Shown: piece by piece, positions 1-10,665 of the stretch
Numbering within the stretch: the first letter of the stretch is position 1
Layout of the letters: each line of letters begins with the position of its first letter
NCBI RefSeq assembly: GCF_021869535.1
Contig: NW_026262581.1
Location: 100,988,271-101,052,270, forward strand
DNA: 64,000 nucleotides
DNA from: Mytilus californianus
Lineage: Eukaryota; Mollusca; Bivalvia; Mytilida; Mytilidae
Direction: 5' to 3'
The notes under the pieces: model-generated
The model's input: only the letters and a program-made list of their open reading frames with translations
Databases searched by the model: none
Told to the model about the DNA's origin: nothing
Translations under genes and position numbers: made by a program

Positions 1-170
1 ATTTCTTGCTATTGCGCAATATTGTGCTATTGGATATTTCTTGCTATTGCGCAATACTGTGCAATTGAAGATTTCTTGCTATTGCGCAATGCTGTGCAAT
101 GAAAGATTTCTTGCTATTGTGCAATACTGTGCAATTGAAAATTTCTTGCTATTGCACAATACTTATTATA
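1..170. repeat. 35-bp minisatellite, cut by window edge
   Basis: The string ATTTCTTGCTATTG starts at 1, 36, 71, 106 and 141, so the unit is 35 bp and at least 4.8 copies are present. Copies differ by a few substitutions (GCGCAAT, GTGCAAT, GCACAAT). The array continues beyond the left edge. Short frames across it are repeat translations, not a gene. Confidence 0.9.
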
Positions 171-359
171 TAATAATTTACACATCCTGTTTGGTGTGTA
201 TCTCCTACCATATCATTATTATTTGCTTTTAAATATAAATCAGAAATAACCAACTTAAAATGGAAAATTTTAAAAGAAAAAAAAAGGAAAAAAAGAAAAA
301 AAATGAAAAAAAAAAAAATCCCCCCCCAATTTTTTGAAACCCCTTATGATTCATCACCC

Positions 360-1080
360 CCAAACTCAATTCCAGCCTTCCCTTTGTGGTATGGTACCTT
401 GCAGTACAATGTCAGAGAGATCCATACACTTGAACACAAGTTATTGTCCTGAAACTAGAAAAATGCTTGTTTTTTTCCCCTTTTTGGCCCCTTATTCCTA
501 AAATTTTGAGGGAATTACCCCCAAAATCAATCCCAGCCTTCCCTTTGTGGTATGGTACCTTGCAGTACAATTTCAGAGAGATCCATACACTTGAACACAA
601 GTAATTGTCTGGAAACTATAAAAATGCTATTTTTGGCCCCTTTTTGGCCCCTTATTCCTAAATGTTTTGGGCAATTACCCCCAAACTCAATTCCAGCTTT
701 CCCTTTGTGATATGGAACCTTGTAGTTCAATTTCAGAAAGATCCATACACTTACACACAAGATATTATCATGAAACTAGAAAAATGCTTGTTTTTTGCCC
801 CTTTTTTGGCCCCTAATTCCTAAAATTTTGAGGCAATTACCCCCAAAACCAATCCCAGCATTCCCTTTGTGATATGGAACCTTGTGGCACAATGTCAGAG
901 AGATCCATACACTAACACACAAGTTATGTCTGGAAGTTACAAAAATGCTTATTTTTGGCCCCTTTTTGGCCCCTAATTCCTTAACTGTTGGTACCATAAC
1001 CCCCAAAATCAATCCCAACCTTCCTTTTGTGGTATTGAACCTTATGGTAAAATTTCACGGAGATCCATTCACTTAAACTA
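360..1080. repeat. Tandem array of ~160-bp units
   Basis: The anchor TCCAGCCTTCCCTTTGTG and its variants recur at about 371, 531, 691, 853 and 1013, giving spacings of 160, 160, 162 and 160 bp. Each unit contains a block of the type GGCCCCTTATTCCTAAA. The period is not a multiple of three, so the similar peptides read on the minus strand (core KVPYHKGKAGI) change frame between units and are not a real protein. The last unit is the most diverged and runs into the hairpin end at 1105-1200. Confidence 0.9.
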
Positions 1081-1104
1081 AAGTTAGAGTGCGAAAACCA
1101 ATGT

Positions 1105-1200
1105 GTCTTCGGACGACGCCGGACGACGACGACGACGACGCCAACGTCATACCAATATACGACCAAAAAATTTTTAATTTTTGCGGTCGTATAAAAAGTA
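1105..1200. repeat. GAC-rich repeat end with terminal hairpin
   Basis: A (GAC)n-like stretch at about 1110-1140 is followed by an imperfect inverted repeat at 1155-1193, where TATACGACC pairs with GGTCGTATA around an AT-rich loop. It directly follows the 160-bp array, so it probably marks one end of the mobile or amplified unit that carries the array. The element class is unknown. Confidence 0.55.
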
Positions 1201-3356
1201 TGTTTATCATCATTTTTACCTGTACAACAATGATTTTTTGTGGATTGAATCAGTCAACCAAATGGTTCATCCTTGTTTCATTTTCAATGTTGACATTCTT
1301 TTCCTTTTCATAGCTGAATACATCTCCAGCTAAGTGGTTAAATTGAAGGTCACATGAATACAAAATTCAATCATGAGGTCGAATTATTTACTTACAAGTG
1401 AATAATTCATCAGCAATGTTTTTTTAGCTAATTTGGACGAAATTGAACCAAACTGACTGCTCAAAGCAAATTATTTTTTCACTTTCATTAATGATAGAAC
1501 AAAAAAAAAATAATTATATATTTTTTTTTATATCTCATAGCTAATGCCCCTTTAATAATATGCAAAGTATGTAGAATTGAAAATTTTAAATTATAGAAGT
1601 TTTCATGAAATGGCTTGAAACTTTAAAGTTTAAGACTATTCATCTTATGAAAAAGTTGCTGTATTTTTAATGAATACACCTTATCCCTATTTGTCCACCT
1701 CTACTGGTAATCACAGATTTAGACGTCACAAGAAAAATGGATGACCCAACAGTTATGCAAAAGTCAATTTGTGCCAACAGGCCTTTAGATTGAAGATTGA
1801 AGTGATAAATGTACATGTATGATGTCATATGTCGCAGATTCTGAAATTGTGATAAGTTCTAATGATATCATTTAAAGAATAAAATGTGTTTTAAAAAAAA
1901 TTTAAATCACAGGAAAAATATTCATTGTTTGTAAAGCTATTCCCTATATGGCGGGTTGTTTCCTATCTGTTGTTTCAATACAGAAGTGAAAGTATACGAT
2001 ACATAGCCTGCAAAACTTGAGTCTTACACATATGTGTGAGAGGTGAGAGTAGGCATTACTTGGATTACACTGTATATGTATTCACTTAAAAGTAAACATT
2101 TTTGCAGATGATGCTACTTAAATTGATGAATAACAACAGTATAAGCAAATTATATCGGTGACTGGCCATAACAATAAATCCTATCTCAGTATCTGTGAAG
2201 TGTTTCATTTTGTTTGCAACTTCTCAACTTGCAGTAACAAAATTATTCAAGAGCAATGTGCATAAGTCTCACCAGTTATTTTAAAGAATATTACCACCAC
2301 TAGTTTATTATAATGATATTCAAAAGGACATTAAAAAAGCAAAGAAATATGCAGAAAATATTTCGGTTCTCACCCAACAGCTGTTTGTTTCCGGTTAGAG
2401 TTGTCGCCCCTTCCCTTGTTTGGAAAAGAAAAAATGTCCGTTGGTCCCGATATCATACGAATAAATAGTATAAAATGTATGTGAAAATCAGATTACTTTC
2501 TAAAAGAAACTACTGCTGAATGCTATAGAAATATATAAGCTAAACGTTATAAAGATTCCTGGAAAAACTGTCTTTTTAATGATTAAGATAATTCTAATGC
2601 ATACTAATAATTGTTAGAAATGAAACATCTTTCAACACAAGATCTAGTAACATGAGTTTTTATATACCTTGAATAAAAGGGTGTGAATCTACCACCTTTT
2701 TTTTATAATGGAATATAATGAACTCGCTACCAGAAATAGTTAAAAGTTGCTAAAAGAAATATAATTTTAACTTGAAGTACAAGTAAAAAAAAAATTGATG
2801 GAAAACTTTAAATCAATCTTAAATAGTGAATTTGTTTTTTTTATATTAATTTTACTGAGACTTTGAGCCTTTATCTGTGATAATTTTAAATGATTTTTAT
2901 TATTTATATGTGTCAACCTTGGTGTAAACTGGTAGTCTGTTCTTAAATGGACCCCACTGGAAATATGTTTCATTAACTTTTGTGGGTCATCCTAAGGTAT
3001 TAGGCTCAGTGCAGTGAAAATCTAGTCCATTTAATCAATTATTACAGTCTATTCAAATATCAAAATAATGACAATTTTCATAATTTTATTTTTGAAATTA
3101 TATTTTTTAGTGATCTTAACAGTAAATCATTTTAGTGTCTGTAACTGTGAAACCCTATTCATGTCAAGTGCTATATCTGCATGTATGTCATTTTACTTTA
3201 TTGTGTCTGTCAAATTCATGCCTTTTATCTTGAATAAATATATAATCAGCTATAACTAATAAGCTGTCTTATTTAGCTCATGCTTAAACTGTGCTTTAGT
3301 TGCGTACATGCATTCCTATGCCTGTGTTTCTACTATTTTTTATTTTATTGTGTTTG
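1200..3356. other. No gene seen; dispersed repeat at 1230-1500
   Basis: No protein-like frame is supported here. The part from about 1230 to 1500 resembles 20190-20450: both contain AATCAGTCAACAAA-like text, then CAATGTTGACATTCTTTTC, and later CAAACTGACTGCTCA. It is therefore a dispersed repeat. The rest is AT-rich sequence with poly-A and poly-T tracts. Confidence 0.5.
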
Positions 3357-3622
3357 CATGTGTGATATGTGTTGATATCTTATGTTTTATTGCTTGTATG
3401 TGTGATATGTGTTGATATCTTATGTTTTATTGCTTGTATGTGTGATATGTGTTGATATCTTATGTCATATGTGTTGATATCTAATGTTTTATTGCTTGTA
3501 TGTGTGATATGTGTTGATATCTTATGTTTTATTGCTTGTATGTGTGATATGTGTTGATATCTTATGTTTTATTGCTTGTATGTGTGATATGTGTTGATAT
3601 CTTATGTTTTATTGTTTGTATC
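3357..3622. repeat. 40-bp minisatellite
   Basis: TGTGATATGTGTTGATATCT begins at 3361, 3401 and 3441, and again after a short variant unit at 3503, 3543 and 3583. The unit is 40 bp with about 6.5 copies. The irregular unit near 3465-3500 is missing its first part and has CTAATG in place of CTTATG. Copies are nearly identical, which suggests recent expansion. Confidence 0.92.
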
Positions 3623-3639
3623 ATTATGTGTTTTAGGTG

Positions 3640-5050
3640 AATATGGTTAACTGCTCTTTACATTGCATGTGCTTTGTCTGTATTGATGCCTTTCATGCCT
3701 GTGTGTCACAAGTTTATATATTATGTTGCTTTGCTTTATGTGTTGCATGTGCTCTCTATAAATTAGTACGAAATTATTGTTTTATTGATAGACTGATTCA
3801 TGACATCTTATTTTACTAGAATAAGATATTGAAATAGAAGTTTAAATATTGAACAAGGGAGACACTGTAATTTATTAAATTACCGACAGAAAAAAATAGT
3901 GTCCCATTTCGGGCTTTGTATAACAGAGGTTAAAGATGAATTTCATTTTGCAATGAAATGTCAGTTTTTGGAGGAAAAAAAAACTTAGAGACCAGGCCAG
4001 CGTTTTATAAAGCCTACTTAATTTATGATCATCTTATCATTTTAAGATCCGTGTACTTGTGGTTCTACGTTCCGGTTACGTGTGTTTCACAAAGGCATAG
4101 TAAAGGAATACTAAGTCGATCGTCAGTTACGCTCTGTAATGATCGCAAGTTTATTGTAAACATGGAAATCTCGATGCAAATCTTAGGTATTAATTATTCA
4201 ACTCATTTTATATCTTTCCGCCTAAATCATGTTAATTGGCGTTTTTTCACGTCCGCGTTCTGGTAACTATTTACAATAATATCACTACAGACACAATGGT
4301 AGTCGACAAAAATTTATATTGAAGCTGTAAATACATGTTTTAACTCTATAGTGCTTTCCGATAGGGTTTATCTAAATGGGGAAACATGAACGGTTGTCAT
4401 ATAACATCTGCCTTCGCATTTATATTCAATGTTCAACGTTTTTAAGTTGATATTTTCATTTTTTTGGAATGCACTCGTGTGACTGCTCGATAGTGAAAAA
4501 GGTTTCAGGTGAGTTAGACAAAGATATATACACCATAAAACTGGTCACGCTTCGCTCGCCAAATTTACCAAGCTATACAATAGTTAAGAAATATTGGCAG
4601 TGGCAAATACAAGGGGCATAGAGAGCGTACCCTTTGAGCGGAATATAAAATTTTTTTTTTGCTCTATATCGTCTCAAAACATTTTGCCTCGCTACGCTCG
4701 GCAAACTTCTTTCCATTTTGGATAACCCTTTCCAAGCACCTGAAAGTAAAATCCGGTGATCAGTCGCTTTGGGTAATGTTACAATTGAGGAAAATTGGAA
4801 CCTATCTGTGACACAGATTTTCCGTAACGGTCACCAACTTGTGATGGCGTCCGTAAAACGTTCAAAGGGATGACTTCAACTTTACATCTTGGTACCCTTG
4901 ATTTAAAAAAGCAAACCTCTATCAAGGAAACTATGTCATGAAACACAAGCTCTGAACATGTCCAAGTATTAATCAGGTTCAACCTTTCGCTGCATTAATG
5001 GATTGTTGCTTGCTAAATGTCCAGTTTCTAAATAATAGAAATATCTATGC
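3640..5050. other. No gene seen
   Basis: Open frames here (for example 3958-4266 on the plus strand) show no recognisable domain, no repeat of a known coding family and no splice-supported continuation. The stretch 4545-4710 contains two similar strings of the GCTTCGCTCG / GCTACGCTCG type, probably repeat-derived. I see no RNA gene. Confidence 0.4.
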
Positions 5051-5051
5051 A

Positions 5052-5054
<3 letters not shown>

Positions 5055-5085
<31 letters not shown>

Positions 5086-5278
5086 TATAGATTAGACCGT
5101 TGGTTTTCCTGTTCGAATTGTTTTACACTAGTCATTTTGGGGCCCTTTATAGCTTGCTGTTCGGTGTGAGCCAAGGCTCCGTGTTGAAGGCTGTACTTTG
5201 ACCTATAATTGTTAACTTTTTATACATTGTGACTTGGATGGAGAGTTGTCTCATTGGCACTCATACCACATCTTATTT
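5055..5278 (+). repeat. TA microsatellite plus dispersed bivalve repeat D
   Basis: A (TA)n tract at 5055-5080 leads into a ~190-bp block (TAGATTAGACCGTTGG ... CTCATTGGCACTCATACC). The same block occurs in the same orientation at about 41745-41940 and in reverse at 30376-30560. It is non-coding. I remember it as one of the very frequent repeats in mussel DNA; copy number needs a genome-wide search. Confidence 0.8.
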
Positions 5279-5599
5279 ATAATGATTGGATAAAACTATA
5301 TAGCAGTTGAAATACAAATTTCTAAATGAAACCGCCACCATCTCTGTATGAACAAAGTAGAAGGTGCAAAAATACAATTACTGTTCTATTTGTACTGTTG
5401 TACTGTATTTTATTCACAATAGGATTTATATTAATGAGAATATATATATTACATAAAATATGCATACCAACAAATAAATTTTTATAGAGCCCAAGTTGGG
5501 CATGTTGAAAACTCCGAAATTTAATGATATTTAATAAAATGTTAATGATGCAACCCTATTGTTATATTTCCCCCATATTTTCTTTGCAGTATTTCATTT

Positions 5600-6520
5600 T
5601 TAGTTCACCTAACCCAAAGGGCCAAGTGAGCTTTTCTCATCTCTTGGCGTCCTTCGTCGTCTGTTAACTTTTACAAAAATCTTCCCCTCTGAAACTACTG
5701 GACCAAATTTAACCAAACTTGGCCACAATCATCAATGGGGTATCTTGTTTAAAAAATGTGTCCGAAGACCCCGCTTACCAACCAAGATGGCCGACATGGC
5801 TAAAATAGAACATAGGGATAAAATGCAAGTTTTGTCTATTATTTTGAAAACCGTTATAAATAGAGAAAATCTGACAGAGCAGAAATCATCAGAATGTTGA
5901 GCTTTACCAATTGACTATATACGTCAAAACTGTCAGATGACTTCTTATAGGAGTTATTGCCCTTAAATGACAAATTTTACCATTTTGTTTCATGTTTGCC
6001 TATTATCTTGAAAACTATAATAGAAAGAGAGAAACTTTAAATTGCAAAAATGATTAGCAAGACAAGTTCTACAAATAAGTTGAATGGTGGAAATCGTCAG
6101 TCAACTCCTTATTAGAGTTATTGCCCTTTGATGACGATTATACCATTTTTTTGCGTTTTTGTCTTATATCTTAAAAATGATAATAGATAGATAGAAACTT
6201 AAATAAGCAAAAATGATCAGCAAGACAAGGTCTACATTTGAGAGAATATGGAAGAAATCGTTCGACGACTCCTCATTGGAGTTATTGCCCTTTAATGACG
6301 ATTTTTACCATTTATTTGCGTTTTGCCCTATATGATAAAAATTATAATAGATAAATAGACACTTTAAATAACAAAAATTATCAGCAAGGCAAGATCTAGA
6401 TAAAGTTAGTAAACTGTCACTCTTTATTGGAGTGATTGCCCTTAAATGAGGATTTTTTTTACCCTCTTATGTGTTTTGAGCAAAAACTAAAGAAGATAGA
6501 GAGAAACTAAACAGACTAAA
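5600..6520 (+). repeat. Dispersed repeat with ~164-bp internal array
   Basis: The block starts near 5600 with TTAGTTCACCTAACCC and AAGTGAGCTTTTCTCATC. It then runs into units anchored by GAGTTATTGCCCTT at 5951, 6115, 6279 and 6430 (the last as GAGTGATTGCCCTT), giving spacings of 164, 164 and 151 bp. Each unit carries CTTGAAAACTATAATAGA-like and GATCAGCAAGACAAG-like strings. No coding potential. Confidence 0.85.
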
Positions 6521-6694
6521 TGATCAGCTATACAAGATCAACAAAACAGAGATTTTTGTCATGAATTCTATTCTCGCCTACAATGTTGGAGAGTGTCCTT
6601 TGTTGAATTTGCACATAGACCAAGGTGAGCGACACAGGCTAAGACGTTACGATATGAAATATATTTATAAATGCCTTGGCCGCTATGAGAGTAC

Positions 6695-6880
6695 AATTTG
6701 ATTGATTGATTGATTGATTGTTGTTTAACTACCGCCTTGTGGGAAATATTTCATGCATAACCAGGAAGAGAACAAGTTAACAATAAATCCAATAGTTAGG
6801 ATCTACCAAGTCGATCGACAAGGATGAAGGTCGGGACATTTTGACTACCATTGGAAAAGATATGGTGGATATGTAAGGGC
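6695..6880. repeat. SINE-like dispersed repeat (fragment)
   Basis: A (GATT)n tail-like stretch at 6700-6720 is followed by GTTTAACTACCGCCTTGTGG and ATTTCATGCATAACCAGGA. This matches the family at 26800-27074, 46755-47060 and 57765-58080 (core GTCCAGTGGCAA ... CATGCATGTTCAGGACGA). The tRNA-like head is not preserved in this copy. Confidence 0.6.
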
Positions 6881-7025
6881 AGAAATTTGTTGTGTTTTGT
6901 ATGCTGTTGTTTGTCGTTTGGTCCTTTTTATTTTTTGCCATGACGTTGTCAGTTTATTTTCGACTTATGAGTTTGAATGTCCTTTTGGTATCTTTCACCT
7001 CTCTTTTAAAGAGTTTTGCAAAAGT
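6880..7025 (+). repeat. Dispersed repeat F (pseudo-coding peptide)
   Basis: This block encodes the recurring peptide VVSLFSTYEFECPFGIF. Near-identical text occurs reversed at 51815-51990 and 60427-60491. Its presence at unrelated sites in both orientations, and inside another repeat, shows it is a dispersed repeat rather than a gene exon. Confidence 0.75.
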
Positions 7026-7109
7026 TCCATGAGCGTGAAATTATACAAAAAACAATATTTAAAGATGGAAACTATCATCAGCCACTCGACTTCAGGTTAA
7101 CTGGCTTGG

Positions 7110-7400
7110 AACAGTCGCAATAAAGAATGTGGTGGTGTTAAACATATTTGTCAGCGTTCAACCCTTCCCCTAACCACGAACAACAGTGCAACAACACAAC
7201 ATCAGAACAAATAAGAAAAAAAAACAATTGAAAAGGACTTGACTTGTTGAATCGATACTTATATATTTGGTCCGCAAAGTGTCCAAAAATATCCACAAGG
7301 ACCATAAGAGCTACGGTTCCGCAGCTAATGGTACAAAGCAAAAAAAAAAAAACAAAAAAAAAACAAGCACAATGACAAAAAACGGTACTGATCTTAGAGT
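7110..7400. repeat. Dispersed bivalve repeat E (partial)
   Basis: Contains AATGTGGTGGTGTTAAAC, then CAACCCTTCCCCTAACC, AGAGCTACGGTTCCGCAGCT and AGAGTACTCGCAGTTACC. The same strings, in the same order, occur in the longer copy at 16135-16830. Non-coding. Confidence 0.7.
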
Positions 7401-8266
7401 ACTCGCAGTTACCATAACTTATTTCAAGTAATTAATAGACAATGTTTTTAAAAGACTAATATATCAATTAGCTTCCCTCTAAACATTTTGTCTTGAGTAT
7501 CGAAAGGATGTAGGACCACACGTGCAAATAACAGGACGGCTAACGTTACACATTGGACTGTTAAAATAAAATCGATGTAAGCACCTATAAAAACAATATT
7601 CAAAGATCTACCTACCATGCTATATTGATAACCTTTAAAACTGTTTATTCAAAGGACTAATAAGTTTACACGGACCATCTGGTCTTTTTCTCCTTCTCTC
7701 AAAACACCTTGATTTGCCTCCGACTCCTAAAACAGACACGAAGAGTATCACCATAAAACAGGGATCATTCTTAATAAATGCGTTCATATCACATGGTTTC
7801 GGAAAAATAAGTCTCAGGAAAACAACGTTTCAAGATAAGGGCAAAGAACAAATACCCACCTTACAAAAAACAACATATTTCGTATATTGAACTTTGAGAC
7901 CTTAAACATAAACCCATTATAGAAAGAACAACACATATCATAAAGTGCGAATGTGAACCTGTAAGATAACACTCTATGACAAGAACGACCACCAAAAAGC
8001 TCTGGAAAAAGATACGACTGTAGGTCAGGTAAAAGAAGAACACCTTTGTTAATATAAACTATAATAAAAATCATTGTCCAATTCTAAATTATGAAAATAT
8101 AATAATAATGAATCCTAATTTAAAAAAAAACCAACATTATATATAACCTTAATCGTCATAACTAAATGTGTCAAGAAGAGGTATAACACTGGCCACTTGA
8201 TGGATGAAAACGTTAGGTTTGTTCTGATGTAAACAAAAGTAAAAATTAACATTATATGAAAGTACT

Positions 8267-10636
8267 TTATGAGTCTGAAATATTACCTTGCAGTGACGCA
8301 ATACTCGTTTCTAATTTGTGTACTTTGTTTTTCAGAAAGGTAATATCACTTTTTACTGACTCTTCGAGGGCGTCCATACGGTTATAAAGTGTTTCGCTCA
8401 TATGATTAACATTACTACAAATTTTAAATAACATACATCGAATTTCATTTTGTTCAAATTTTTCAGATACATTCATATTACTTTTCTCTTCCTCTTTAGT
8501 TTTCTTTGCATGACTCGGTAAGTTTTGAAGCTGGCTCCTACTGCTATTGTTTCTATCAAAAAAATCTTTTTTTTCTTGAAAGCAATCGAGTATTCGTACA
8601 TAAAATTCCTCCTTGTTGTGATCTGACCAAACTGCATGTGTGGCAAATTTGATCAGCGTTTCTAATGTGTTTGTCATTAGAAATGTAGTAATTTCTTCTA
8701 GTTTAATACTGATCAAAGAATCAGGACCTTGTTCCAAAAATCTTTCATGAGCCAAAAGAACTTCAAATTGGCACCATTTACTCTCTGCAAAACTCTCTGA
8801 AAGGATAAGTACTATTTTTCTACTGTTCTTCATATTTTCTACAATATTGTCTACAATAAGTCTTCCATACTGAAAGTCTCTATCATGAATGCATAATTTA
8901 TATCCATGCTGTTTTTCAAGAAATGGTAAAAGATTATTATACAACCAGTTCTTATCTGGTTCGCTATAAATAACAAAACCATCAAATACAAGTGGTTGTG
9001 CTGTCTGTTTTCGAATTTTCCAAGAACGTCTTGATCTCGAGATATGAATCAAATATCGAATGCGATATCTGTACTTATATGCAATGATGACAAAAGCACT
9101 TACGAATAGAACAGTCATTATAATTGTATAGACTATAATTTCCAATTGTTGTTTGCATTGAACATCGGCGATCGATTTGCCAGCCATGTTTATCGGACTT
9201 GTACAGATATATGCTTCAGGGTAATGTTTGATCGTCACATTATGTAATGCTAGTTCTTCGAAAAATGAAAGACTATCACAAGTACAGTATATGCTATTGT
9301 TTGAAATATCTAAAGATTTCAAAGATAAAACCGAAGACGGAATTGTTATTTTACCATTTAGAAAAATTCTGTTGTTGCTTAAGTTGATTTCTATGAGATA
9401 TTTAGGATATTTAAAGTGACTCCAGTTTAAATAGTTTATTTCGTTATTGCTTAGATCTAGAGTTTCTAAGTACGGAAGCATGTGAAAAATATTATAAGGC
9501 ATATTTTTCCATCCTACATTCTGTAATGTCAACTTTGTTAAATTTGACAACGATTTGAAGAGTATTTTAGATGCCATAGGGCTAAACGGCAGATCGGAAT
9601 ATGACAGGTCAAGACTCTTTAGATGTTGAAGTCCTTTAAAGATTTCTAAATCTGTGGGAACTACTCTAAACGATAGATTATGTATCATCAGATGCTCGAT
9701 GGATGCCGTTAAAAATTGTGACTGTGAACGAGGTTTATTAATTTGGTAATATCTGAAAATACTAGATATCTCTAGAGTATGTAACTGATAGAAACTTTGG
9801 AGTTCAATCTCATGAAATGAATTTTTTGTAATAAATAATTCACGTAAGTCGTCCGTACAAATCAATACATTTGGAGGCATCTCTTCTATTATGTTATTGG
9901 AAGCAGAAAAATGTATTAAATTGGGAACAGATGTATGATTAAAATCAGTGGAGTTATCGCCATCAAGACAAAAATTTGGAAAAGTCACTAAGTTGTTGAA
10001 GTCTGCGTGTATGATTTCGACTTTCGTTTGGCATTTGAATGTAATATTCCTTAATTTATTCCCGGTTATATTTAGAGTTGTCAAAGTCGGAAAATTCACC
10101 CAATCGCAACTATCGATGTACATTAAATTATTGTAGGCCAAAGACAGTGTTTGTATTCGTTTTTTATCCAGATAACGAAACAGTTCATCCATTTTGGTTT
10201 CTGTAATGTTCATGTGATTTAGTATCAATGAACCATTCTCTCCAAAACGCAAATTACTGAGAGAAATTTGTACATATTCTGGAATAACATTATAACTTAG
10301 ATCCAGAAAGGCGAGAGAGGTAAATTCTCTGAAAGAGTTCCTCGAGATATACCGTACTTTATTCCCAGCAAGAATAAGATGTGTTATCTTACTTTTTGTC
10401 ATATTAAGAAAAGTCATTTCAGTCACGTGATTCAGGGTATTGTTTGTAAATGTAAGCATTTTGATATTATTCGGAACCATCGGAATAAATTCAAGTTTGT
10501 CACCATGATTCGAACAAATCATTTGATGATGGTCGCATGAGCATATTATTTTAGAATATTCAGAATAACAAGTACTTAAATCAGCAGCGATCACATCGGA
10601 TAGCAAAAGAATCGAACAACACCAAAATATGATCAT
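8267..10636 (-). CDS. Toll-like receptor, single exon, intact
   Basis: A complete 789-aa membrane receptor of the innate-immune Toll family, read from ATG at 10636 to TAA at 8267. The N-terminus MIIFWCCSILLLSDVIAAD is a signal peptide. About twelve leucine-rich repeats follow (for example LETLDLSNNEINYL near 391-404), then one C-terminal Cys-flanked LRR cap (C451, C453, C478, C494), so it is of the single-cysteine-cluster type. A transmembrane helix lies at about 499-520, then a basic stretch and a TIR domain at about 549-690 (box 1 FDGFVIYS; WCQFEVLLAHERF). Box 2 reads RDFQYG at 586-591: the usual proline of the signalling loop is Tyr590. Box 3 has FY (678-679) instead of FW. A tail of about 100 aa ends in a probable coiled coil (735-785). 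TLRs normally signal through MyD88-type adaptors; whether this one does is open. The ligand cannot be inferred. Confidence 0.95.
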   Translation of the reverse strand: MIIFWCCSILLLSDVIAADLSTCYSEYSKIICSCDHHQMICSNHGDKLEFIPMVPNNIKMLTFTNNTLNHVTEMTFLNMTKSKITHLILAGNKVRYISRNSFREFTSLAFLDLSYNVIPEYVQISLSNLRFGENGSLILNHMNITETKMDELFRYLDKKRIQTLSLAYNNLMYIDSCDWVNFPTLTTLNITGNKLRNITFKCQTKVEIIHADFNNLVTFPNFCLDGDNSTDFNHTSVPNLIHFSASNNIIEEMPPNVLICTDDLRELFITKNSFHEIELQSFYQLHTLEISSIFRYYQINKPRSQSQFLTASIEHLMIHNLSFRVVPTDLEIFKGLQHLKSLDLSYSDLPFSPMASKILFKSLSNLTKLTLQNVGWKNMPYNIFHMLPYLETLDLSNNEINYLNWSHFKYPKYLIEINLSNNRIFLNGKITIPSSVLSLKSLDISNNSIYCTCDSLSFFEELALHNVTIKHYPEAYICTSPINMAGKSIADVQCKQQLEIIVYTIIMTVLFVSAFVIIAYKYRYRIRYLIHISRSRRSWKIRKQTAQPLVFDGFVIYSEPDKNWLYNNLLPFLEKQHGYKLCIHDRDFQYGRLIVDNIVENMKNSRKIVLILSESFAESKWCQFEVLLAHERFLEQGPDSLISIKLEEITTFLMTNTLETLIKFATHAVWSDHNKEEFYVRILDCFQEKKDFFDRNNSSRSQLQNLPSHAKKTKEEEKSNMNVSEKFEQNEIRCMLFKICSNVNHMSETLYNRMDALEESVKSDITFLKNKVHKLETSIASLQGNISDS

Positions 10637-10665
10637 TTTTACATTCAGTCGATGTCTGGTTCAAT

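Noticed and set aside
412..1166. Run of similar minus-strand peptides (core KVPYHKGKAGI) suggesting a repeat protein
   Set aside because: The 160-bp unit is not a multiple of three, so the frames do not connect. Stops separate them and there is no start or splice logic.
3357..3622. Regular 40-bp repeats resembling a CRISPR array
   Set aside because: There are no unique spacers; the whole unit repeats. The genome is eukaryotic, so it is a minisatellite.
3958..4266. 102-codon open frame on the plus strand
   Set aside because: No domain, signal peptide or conserved partner. The composition is that expected of random AT-rich DNA.
9228..9419. Plus-strand frames inside the TLR gene (also 9948-10136)
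   Set aside because: Shadows of the intact minus-strand TLR.
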